From assembly GCF_028200735.1 (NCBI RefSeq), contig NZ_JAQKPV010000006.1:124001-188000 (forward strand): a DNA stretch of 64,000 nt, in the 5' to 3' direction. Position 1 is the stretch's first letter; each line of letters starts with the position of its first letter. Origin of the DNA: Streptomyces sp. ACA25. Lineage in GTDB: Bacteria > Actinomycetota > Actinomycetes > Streptomycetales > Streptomycetaceae. The position numbers and the translations under genes were made by a program. The notes beneath the pieces were generated by a model. It saw only the letters and a list, made by a program, of their open reading frames with translations, made no database searches and was not told the origin of the DNA. This document shows positions 57,366-64,000 of the stretch, piece by piece.

Positions 57366-58589
57366 ATGACCGAGCAGCATCCGGACGCCGGCGGGGTGCT
57401 CGCCGGCGGACCCGTCCGCATCCCGGGAGAGGCGGTGGCCATGAGCGGCGATGACGCTGAAGAGGACCGGCCGCAGGGCGCAGCGGCGGTGCCCGGCGCC
57501 GGGGACGATGCCTGGTGGATCTACCGGGGCACGGGAGTTCCCTCCGAGGAGGCACGCCCGCTTGCCGAGGTGCTGCCCCCGCCACCCCCGTGGCGCGACT
57601 TCGACGGCGGTCCGGTGATTTCCGGCCCGCCGCCGCCGGACGAGGCCGAGACCCGGCGCCGGCTGGGGGTGCCCGGCGACGCGCACGCGCCGGCCGCGGA
57701 AGAGGCCGACATGGTCAACGCCGCGATGTTCCTGCGCCGGCCGCTGCTGGTGACCGGTCCGCCCGGTATCGGGAAGTCCAGCCTGGCCTACCGGATCAGC
57801 CGGGAGCTGGGGCTCGGAAAGGTCCTGCGCTGGACGATCACCAGCAGATCCACGCTCACCGAGGGCCTTTACAGCTACGACGCGATCGGGCGGGTGCAGG
57901 ACGCCGCGGCCCGCGGCGCGCTGCGGGGCCTTCCCGGCCCGGACGGCCGGTTACCGGAGGCGGACGGCGCCGGCCCGGAAGCGGCGGACACGGACGGCAC
58001 CCGGAGCATCGGTGACTTCGTGCAGCTCGGCCCGCTGGGCACCGCGCTGCTCCCCCGGGAGGCACCGCGGGTCCTGCTGATCGACGAGTTCGACAAGGCG
58101 GACACGGATCTCGCCAACGACCTGCTCGGTGCCTTCGAGGACGGTGAGTTCCGCATTCCGGAGCTCGCCCGGGTCCGCTCCCGGCTGCCGGAGGCCGAGG
58201 TCCACACCGACGACCCCGAAGGGACGGCCGTCATCCGCCACGGCGCGGTGCGCTGCCGTGCCTTCCCCGTCGTGGTCATCACCAGCAACGGCGAACGCAG
58301 CCTGCCCCCGCCCCTGCTGCGCCGCTGCCTGTGCCTGGACATGCCCCCGCCGGACGAGCGGAGGCTCGCCGCCATCCTGGCGGCGCAGTTCGGGGCGGGG
58401 GCGGGGGACGAACGGGCGGCGATGATCCGTGACTTCCTCGCCCGGTCCCGGGTGACCGGGACGCTCGCCGCCGACCAGCTGCTCAACTCCGAGTACTTGC
58501 GCACTGCTCCCACGGGCCCCGGCCAGGAAGCCTGGGACCGCCTCCTGCACGCCCTGTGGCAGCGGCTCGACGAAGTTGGCCCTGGATGA
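57366..58589 (+). CDS. MoxR-type AAA+ ATPase
   Basis: 407 residues. Walker A Gly-Pro-Pro-Gly-Ile-Gly-Lys-Ser is at 131-138, Walker B Leu-Leu-Ile-Asp-Glu-Phe-Asp-Lys near 237-244, sensor 1 in Ile-Thr-Ser-Asn-Gly-Glu-Arg and an arginine finger region Leu-Leu-Arg-Arg-Cys. MoxR ATPases act with vWA-domain proteins to remodel partners, and a vWA protein follows in an ATGA overlap. Codon 196 is TTA, the bldA-dependent leucine codon. ATG 57441 with GGGAG upstream is an alternative start. Confidence 0.9.
   Translation: MTEQHPDAGGVLAGGPVRIPGEAVAMSGDDAEEDRPQGAAAVPGAGDDAWWIYRGTGVPSEEARPLAEVLPPPPPWRDFDGGPVISGPPPPDEAETRRRLGVPGDAHAPAAEEADMVNAAMFLRRPLLVTGPPGIGKSSLAYRISRELGLGKVLRWTITSRSTLTEGLYSYDAIGRVQDAAARGALRGLPGPDGRLPEADGAGPEAADTDGTRSIGDFVQLGPLGTALLPREAPRVLLIDEFDKADTDLANDLLGAFEDGEFRIPELARVRSRLPEAEVHTDDPEGTAVIRHGAVRCRAFPVVVITSNGERSLPPPLLRRCLCLDMPPPDERRLAAILAAQFGAGAGDERAAMIRDFLARSRVTGTLAADQLLNSEYLRTAPTGPGQEAWDRLLHALWQRLDEVGPG
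57951..57953 (+). promoter_or_regulatory. TTA leucine codon (possible bldA control point)
   Basis: In-frame TTA at codon 196 of the MoxR ATPase gene, within Gly-Arg-Leu-Pro-Glu-Ala. It is the only TTA codon I found by reading the assigned genes of this window. In Streptomyces TTA is read by the developmentally regulated bldA tRNA. Confidence 0.75.
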
Positions 58590-61500
58590 CTCAGCCGCCC
58601 TCGCCGAACGGCCTGGGGAGCAGCACGGTGCCGGGTACCGCCCCGCGCGCCGGGAAGCGCGCTGACCCCCTGTGGTACGAGGCGGGGGAGGCGGTATGGC
58701 TCGCCGCCCAGCGGGAGCGGCTGCTGCGGGAGGCGGCGGCGCAGCCCGGCGGCCCCGTCCCGGACAGTGCGGAGGAAGCCCCCGGCGCGGATGTTCCGGA
58801 GCCCGGCCCGGTCACGGAGCCGGAGCTGTCCGCGGACCCGGGGCCCGCCGGGCAGCCGGTGGACCCCGAACCGCGTGACGGCCCGGAGCCGGGGCCGGAG
58901 CCGTGGGTGCGGACGGGGGGCGAGCCGGGCCCGGACCTTCCCGGTCCGATCTCCGGCCCGCTCCTCACCCCGGGAACAGACGTCCGGCCGGCGGTCCTGG
59001 TCCGGCGGCCTGCGGCGGACCCCGGCCCGGGCCGGGCCCGCGCGGTCGAGCAGGCCCTGCGGCCGCTGCGGCGCCGGCTGGTGTCCCCGTCCGCCCCCGT
59101 CCTCGACGAGGAGGCGACCGCTGCCTCGGCCGCCGAGTACGGTGTATGGCTGCCCCGGTTCCGGCCGGGCACCGAACGCCGCCTGTCGGTGTCCCTGGTG
59201 GTGGACTCCCGCGGCTCGATGCGGCTGTGGTCCCGGACCGCCGAGCGGTTCGCGGCCGCGCTGGGCGGATCCGGGGCCTTCCGGGATGTGCGGCTGCACC
59301 GCTGGTCGCCCGGGGACGCGGTGGCGCTGCGGGCCGGCCCACCCGGCCGCCACATGGTGCTGGTCCTCACCGACCTGCACGAGAGCCGGTGGAGCGACGG
59401 AAGCGGTCTGCGGCGCATCGCCGCGTGGGCGGAGCACGCCCCGACCGCGGTGGTGAGCGTGCTGCCGGAGCATCTGTGGCCGCGGATGGCCACCGTCCCG
59501 CGCCGGGCCCGGCTGACCAGTCCGGGCCCGGCCGTCGCCAACAGCCGGTGGTCCCGGGCCGCCGACGACTTCGCCTTCCCGCCGGACGACGGAGCGGGGC
59601 CGTGGTACCCGGACCGGCCGGGTGCGGTGCCGGTGCCCGTGCTCGAGCTCACTCCCGAGGCGCTGCACGGCTGGGCCCGGTTCGTCAGCGGCGACGCCCT
59701 CACCGGTTACGTCACCCGGACCGTTCCGGCCTCCGCCGACAGCCCGGTGTTCCTGCCGGCGTCGTGGAGCATCGCCGCGGCCCGGACCCCGCCGGCCGAT
59801 CTGGTACGGGCGCAGCGCGCCCGGCTGTCACCGACCGCCTACCGGCTGGCCCTGCTGTGCGCGGCCGTGCCGGTCAACCTGACGCTTCTTCAGCTCCTGA
59901 GCCGGGAGCTGGCGCCGGAGGCCCGTACCTGGCACCTCGCGGAGCTCCTCTTCAGCGGGCTGCTGCGCAGTGCCGGACCGGACCCCGGCGTGCCCCGCCC
60001 GGCCCGGGTCGAGCTGGAGTTCGCCGAGGGAGTGCGCGAGGAGCTGCTGGCCGAGGGAACCCGGGGGGAAACGGCCCGGGCCATGAGGGTCGCCTTCGGA
60101 CACCTGGCGGAGGTGATGCCCGGCACGGACGGCGCGTCCCTGCGCCGCCTGCAGGCGCTGGTCGCCGACCCGAGCGAGGCGGACCGGCTCCCGCTGGCCC
60201 GCCTGCGCCCGTGGCTCGAGCCGGCCCTTCCCGCTTTCACCGCGCTCGACGGGCAGTTCACCGTCCTCGCGGCCGAGATCGGCGGCCGGCTGGCCGAGGA
60301 GGACACGGCGCGGATCGCGGAGGAGACCGTACCGGCCCCCGGGGCGGGCGGGCGGGGGGTCGTGGACGGAACGGACCGCACCGGTGAAGCTGGTGTCGGA
60401 GCAGATACGCCGAGTGATAATTTGGACGGCCCGGAACCCGCCGCCGCCCCCGCGGAGGCAGACGAGGATGCCGGACCGTCCGGAGAGAGAGGGAACGTGT
60501 CCGTGGGCGTGCAGCAGTCCGGCCCCGCCGGGCCAGGAGGTGGCGGGCCGCGCAAACCGCCGCCCGTCTGGGGCAATGTCCCCCCGCGGAACCGCGCCTT
60601 CACCGGCCGCGGTGCGCTGCTGGACGAGTTGCACCAGCGTCTGCAACAGGGGACCACCGCGGTCCTGCCCGAGGCGCTCCAGGGGATGGGCGGGGTCGGC
60701 AAGTCCCAGCTCGCCGTGGAGTACGTCTACCGGCACCTGCACGAGTACCAGGTCATCTGGTGGATCCCGGCCGAGCAGCCGCAGCAGATCCGGCAGGTCC
60801 TCGTCGAGCTGGCCGCCCGCCTCGGCCTGCAGACGGGCGGCGGCGAGGCGAGCACGGCCGTGCCCGCCGTCATCGAGGCGCTCCGCGTCGGCGAGCCCTA
60901 CAAGAACTGGCTGCTCGTCTTCGACAACGCGGAGGACCCCAGAGAGGTGAGTCAGTTCTTTCCCACCAACGGCTCCGGGCGCATCCTGGTGACCTCGCGC
61001 AACGCCCGGTGGGCGACCGCGGCCCGCCCGCTGGAAGTGGACGTCTTCACCCGCGAGGAGAGCCGCCGGCTCCTCCAGTTGCGCGCGCCGAGCCTCGACG
61101 ACGGGACCGCCGACCGGCTGGCCGAAACCCTCGGAGACCTTCCCCTGGGGGTCGAGCAGGCTGCGGTGTGGCTGGCCGAAACCGGCATGCCTGCTGACGA
61201 GTACCTGCGCCTCTTCGAGCAGCAGGCGTCCGAACTGGGACTGAGCGATCCGCCGGTGGACTACCCGCGGTCGGTCGCCGCGGCCTGGAATGTCTCCCTC
61301 GAGCGGCTTCGCAGGAATCACCCCGCCGCGCTGCAACTCCTCCAGGTGTGCGCTTTTTTCGCCCCCGAGCCGATCTCCCGGCGGCTGCTCACCGGGGTCC
61401 GGGACGCCCCCGTGCCGCCCGAGCTCGCCGCCGCGCTCAGCGACCCCATCCGGCTGAGCCGCGCCATCCGGGAGATCAACCGGTACGCGCTGGCCCGGAT

Positions 61501-63037
61501 CAACCACAGCACCAACACCATCCAGCTCCACCGGCTGGTCCAGCGGGTGCTGATCACCCAGATGCCCGACGCGCTGAAGACACAGATGCGCAACGGCGCC
61601 CACGGGCTGCTCGCCAAGGGGGATCCCGGGGAGCCGACCGCCTCGCACCAGTGGCAGCAGTACGGTGAGCTCCTGCCGCACGTCCTCGCCAGCGGCGCGG
61701 TGCACTCCACCGATCCCTGGGTGCGGCAGCTCGTCCTCAACATGATCACCTACATGTATTCCTGGGGGGATCACGCGGGCTCCCTGGAGCTGGCCGAACG
61801 CGCCCACCGCAGCTGGCGCACCGTGGAGGGGGAGCGCAACGAGCACGTACTGCAGGCCGCGAAGCTCCACGCCGACGCGCTGCGGGTGCTCGGCCTCTAC
61901 CGCCAGGCCTACGATCTGGACGCGGAGACGCGCCGGCTGATGACCGAGACGCTGGGTCCCGAGCACGAGGCCACTCTGGAGATCACCAGCATGCTCGCCT
62001 GGGACCTCCGGATGCGCGGGCAGTTCCGCAGGGCCCTGGAGCTCGACCAGGAAACCTTCGAGGCGACCCGGCGGCTGTTCGGCCCGAACGACATCTCCAC
62101 GCTCATCGTGGCGCATCGGGTGGCGCTCAATCTGCGGCTCACCGGTTCGTACGACGAGGCGCTGGAGATGGACCGGGACACCCACCGCCGGAAGGTGGAG
62201 GAGCTCGGGGAGAACGCCCTGTCCACCCTGTCCACCCTCGCGGCCATCGTCCTCGACCTGCAGGGCATCGGCAGCTACCTCGAAGCCCGGGACCTGCAGA
62301 AGGACGTGTCCAGCCGTTACGAGTACAACTACGGGGCCACCAACCCCAGCACGCTGGCCAGTTACCGCGGCCTGGCGGTGACCGAGCGGCGGGCGGGGCG
62401 GCACGACGAGGCGAGGGAGCTGTCCACCAAGGTGCTGTCGCAGCTGCGCAGACGCTACGGCGACAACTACCCCCAAACACTGGCCACCCTGCTCGCCCAC
62501 TCCGTCGACGTGCGCTACAGCGGAGAGCTGCACCGGTCGGTGGAGCTGAGCGAGCAGTCATGCAAGAGATACGACCAGATTTTCGGGCCGGAACACCCCC
62601 ACACACGTGCCGCCCAGGTCAACCACGCGGTGGGTCTCCGGCTCCTCGGCCGCAGCTTGGAGGCCAAGGAGCTGAACGAGCAGGCCAGGGCCTCCATGGA
62701 GGAGACGCTCGGGCCCGACCATCCGAACGTGCTGGCCTGCGCCACGAACCTCGCCGTCGACCTGTACGAGCTGGGCGAGGTGCAGAAGTCCGTCGAGCTC
62801 AGTACCCGCCTCCTGGAACAGGGCAGGCAGGTGCGCGAGGACCATCCCGGCACCTCCGCGGCCGCCGTCAACCTGGCGCTCGGGCTGCGTCAGCTGGGCA
62901 GGGGCGAGGAGGCCGACGCGCTGCTGGCCGCCACGCTGGAGCGCTATCGGCGGACTCTCGGCCCGGAGCATCCGGCCACCGCCGCCGCCGCCGAAGGCAG
63001 ACCGGCGAACTGCGACATCGATCCCATCCCGCTCTGA
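58586..63037 (+). CDS. vWA-STAND(NB-ARC)-TPR protein, FxsT-like
   Basis: 1,483 residues from the ATG that overlaps the MoxR stop (ATGA). A Pro/Gly/Glu-rich start is followed by a vWA domain of the SAV_2336 N-terminal type (about 160-335) whose MIDAS-like motif is Asp207-Ser-Arg-Gly-Ser. Next are a helical region (about 395-590), a linker, an NB-ARC ATPase (about 665-1000) with P-loop Gly-Met-Gly-Gly-Val-Gly-Lys706-Ser and Leu-Pro-Leu-Gly-Val-Glu-Gln, and about nine kinesin-light-chain-like TPRs (1085-1470). The C-terminus Cys-Asp-Ile-Asp-Pro-Ile-Pro-Leu follows. Similar proteins occur beside FxSxx-COOH peptide systems. A sensor/switch role is inferred. Confidence 0.85.
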   Translation: MTQPPSPNGLGSSTVPGTAPRAGKRADPLWYEAGEAVWLAAQRERLLREAAAQPGGPVPDSAEEAPGADVPEPGPVTEPELSADPGPAGQPVDPEPRDGPEPGPEPWVRTGGEPGPDLPGPISGPLLTPGTDVRPAVLVRRPAADPGPGRARAVEQALRPLRRRLVSPSAPVLDEEATAASAAEYGVWLPRFRPGTERRLSVSLVVDSRGSMRLWSRTAERFAAALGGSGAFRDVRLHRWSPGDAVALRAGPPGRHMVLVLTDLHESRWSDGSGLRRIAAWAEHAPTAVVSVLPEHLWPRMATVPRRARLTSPGPAVANSRWSRAADDFAFPPDDGAGPWYPDRPGAVPVPVLELTPEALHGWARFVSGDALTGYVTRTVPASADSPVFLPASWSIAAARTPPADLVRAQRARLSPTAYRLALLCAAVPVNLTLLQLLSRELAPEARTWHLAELLFSGLLRSAGPDPGVPRPARVELEFAEGVREELLAEGTRGETARAMRVAFGHLAEVMPGTDGASLRRLQALVADPSEADRLPLARLRPWLEPALPAFTALDGQFTVLAAEIGGRLAEEDTARIAEETVPAPGAGGRGVVDGTDRTGEAGVGADTPSDNLDGPEPAAAPAEADEDAGPSGERGNVSVGVQQSGPAGPGGGGPRKPPPVWGNVPPRNRAFTGRGALLDELHQRLQQGTTAVLPEALQGMGGVGKSQLAVEYVYRHLHEYQVIWWIPAEQPQQIRQVLVELAARLGLQTGGGEASTAVPAVIEALRVGEPYKNWLLVFDNAEDPREVSQFFPTNGSGRILVTSRNARWATAARPLEVDVFTREESRRLLQLRAPSLDDGTADRLAETLGDLPLGVEQAAVWLAETGMPADEYLRLFEQQASELGLSDPPVDYPRSVAAAWNVSLERLRRNHPAALQLLQVCAFFAPEPISRRLLTGVRDAPVPPELAAALSDPIRLSRAIREINRYALARINHSTNTIQLHRLVQRVLITQMPDALKTQMRNGAHGLLAKGDPGEPTASHQWQQYGELLPHVLASGAVHSTDPWVRQLVLNMITYMYSWGDHAGSLELAERAHRSWRTVEGERNEHVLQAAKLHADALRVLGLYRQAYDLDAETRRLMTETLGPEHEATLEITSMLAWDLRMRGQFRRALELDQETFEATRRLFGPNDISTLIVAHRVALNLRLTGSYDEALEMDRDTHRRKVEELGENALSTLSTLAAIVLDLQGIGSYLEARDLQKDVSSRYEYNYGATNPSTLASYRGLAVTERRAGRHDEARELSTKVLSQLRRRYGDNYPQTLATLLAHSVDVRYSGELHRSVELSEQSCKRYDQIFGPEHPHTRAAQVNHAVGLRLLGRSLEAKELNEQARASMEETLGPDHPNVLACATNLAVDLYELGEVQKSVELSTRLLEQGRQVREDHPGTSAAAVNLALGLRQLGRGEEADALLAATLERYRRTLGPEHPATAAAAEGRPANCDIDPIPL

Positions 63038-63047
63038 GGGCCGGTGC

Positions 63048-64000
63048 TCACGGCCGCTCGCACATCCCGGGGATCCGCCCGATCCAGTCGGCGACCGTCA
63101 CCGGATCGGGCGGTCTGCTGCTCCGTCCGGCGGCCTGCTGCCAGACGGCCCGGACCACCTCGGGCCGTTGCAGCAGGGCCCCGGCGGCGGCCCGGTCCCC
63201 GTTTCCGCCCAGCGCCAGCCCGAGTCCCGCCCACGCGGCGGCGCTGCCGGGGCGTTCCAGGAGTGTGCTGCGGTAGCCCCGGGCCGCCCGGCCCAGGGCT
63301 CCGCTGAGCAGCGCGAGGTCGGCGGAGACCAGGGCGGGGTGCCGTCGCGCGCTGTAGAGCGCGCCGTGGGCGTGCGCGGTCAGGGCCTCGGGTTCCGCGA
63401 GCAGCACCCGCCGCAGCTCGTCCCGCGGGTCGGGGGAGGCGAAGCGCACGGGGGAGCGCAACCGGGAGGAGACGCCGGCCACCGTCCGGGGGTCGGTGCC
63501 CCGCAGCCACTCGTCGGCGAGCTCCCGCACCCGGCCGGGGTGGTGCGGGCGGGTGTGCCTCGCCCGCCAGACGGCCCGCAGGTCGGCGGCCGCGGAGCGG
63601 GCCAGCGCGAGCGGCCGGGCGGGCACCGCCTCGTCCGGCCAGCCGGCGGTTTCCGCGGCCAGCCGGTCGACGAACCGCCGGCCCGGGGACGTGAGAGCGT
63701 CGCCGGTGAGCAGGGTGCGCAGCGCCTCCCTGACGGCCGCACCCGCCGCGGCGAACTCGAAATGCGCCAGCTCGGCCTCGGCGCCGGTCAGGGTCTGACG
63801 TTCGGTGCGCCAGAACTCCGCGATCCCGGCGAACGCGTAGGTCCCGTGCAGCAGGCCGGACGGCGGCCTCGGGTCGCCCCGCCAGGGCGCGTAGAGCAGC
63901 AGCGGGCCGTGTTCCGGGGTGCTGTCCCGGCACAGCGGCAGCTGATGGTCCAGGCCGTTGAGGGCGGAGTGCCGCGCCTCGTGCAGCAGCGTGACCGCGA
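63048..64000 (-). CDS. HExxH-motif putative peptide-modification protein (5' end outside window)
   Basis: At least 317 residues of a minus-strand gene entering from the right edge; the frame is open to position 64000, well beyond the internal GTG at 63626. The first visible residues include Leu-Leu-His-Glu-Ala-Arg-His (HExxH encoded at 63969-63983), then Pro-Leu-Leu-Leu-Tyr-Ala-Pro-Trp-Arg and a helical C-terminus with one TPR-like unit. This matches the HEXXH domain of FxSxx-COOH-type RiPP systems, found alone or fused behind the radical SAM maturase FxsB. It converges on the STAND gene with a 10-bp gap. Whether a radical SAM domain is fused cannot be seen. Confidence 0.75.
   Translation of the reverse strand, partial: AVTLLHEARHSALNGLDHQLPLCRDSTPEHGPLLLYAPWRGDPRPPSGLLHGTYAFAGIAEFWRTERQTLTGAEAELAHFEFAAAGAAVREALRTLLTGDALTSPGRRFVDRLAAETAGWPDEAVPARPLALARSAAADLRAVWRARHTRPHHPGRVRELADEWLRGTDPRTVAGVSSRLRSPVRFASPDPRDELRRVLLAEPEALTAHAHGALYSARRHPALVSADLALLSGALGRAARGYRSTLLERPGSAAAWAGLGLALGGNGDRAAAGALLQRPEVVRAVWQQAAGRSSRPPDPVTVADWIGRIPGMCERP

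Noticed and set aside
54756..64000. FxSxx-COOH precursor peptide inside the window
   Set aside because: No small frame ending in Phe-x-Ser-x-x with a ribosome binding site was found near the module; if present it should lie beyond 64000.

Overview
The window is about 64 kb of very GC-rich DNA with many GTG starts, almost no TTA codons and densely packed, often overlapping genes. It encodes the trehalose/GlgE glycogen pathway in actinomycete form, a LAL-type LuxR regulator and a vWA/MoxR/VMAP conflict module. Together these point to a chromosomal segment from Streptomyces or a close relative in the Streptomycetaceae. No rRNA, tRNA, CRISPR array or insertion sequence was recognised.

Layout. 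0-11.9 kb is mostly housekeeping and regulatory: the start of an assimilatory nitrate reductase (minus strand) facing a sirohydrochlorin chelatase, with a GlnR-box-like array between them. Then come a dGTPase, a LAL LuxR regulator with a damaged Walker A motif, a PucR-type regulator, a GNAT enzyme, a threonine/serine dehydratase, a solitary VapB antitoxin, an amidohydrolase, a methyltransferase and a zinc-ribbon protein preceded by a tiny CxxC ORF. 12-29 kb and 37.5-39.8 kb form the alpha-glucan block: glgE-treS-pep2-glgB on the minus strand, glgP on the plus strand, and glgX further along. A complete five-gene oligopeptide ABC importer operon lies between glgE and glgP. 29-37 kb holds an AlkD-like DNA glycosylase, a heterodimeric ABC exporter with one degenerate ATP site, a small Cys/His protein, an RsbW-like kinase, an enoyl-CoA hydratase and a lipoprotein L,D-transpeptidase. 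40-44.4 kb holds an MpaB-like oxygenase, a MerR regulator and an acyl-CoA racemase/acyl-CoA dehydrogenase operon with a perfect 31-bp palindrome at its promoter. 44.5-53.2 kb is a copper/nitrogen-oxide/redox island: radical SAM, membrane-anchored three-cupredoxin NirK-like protein, CopD-like protein, VKOR, BNR lipoprotein, hemerythrin and nitronate monooxygenase.

The most unusual region is 54.7-64 kb. It encodes a trypsin-like protease whose C-terminal helical domain resembles the N-terminus of the next protein, a VMAP; a MoxR AAA+ ATPase that carries the only TTA codon I found among the assigned genes; and a 1,483-residue vWA-STAND(NB-ARC)-TPR protein of the type seen beside FxSxx-COOH peptide systems. 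A convergent, truncated HExxH peptide-modification-type gene runs off the right edge. This matches the architecture proposed for NTP-dependent, protease-executed biological conflict systems (vWA-MoxR-VMAP ternary systems), apparently merged here with a RiPP-type FxSxx-COOH system. Nothing in the sequence shows what triggers it.

Gene expression signals. At least seven genes have a TAnnnT hexamer 6-7 nt before the start codon and no useful Shine-Dalgarno sequence, as expected for leaderless transcripts. Several operons are coupled by ATGA/GTGA overlaps, and strong GC-rich hairpins end many units.
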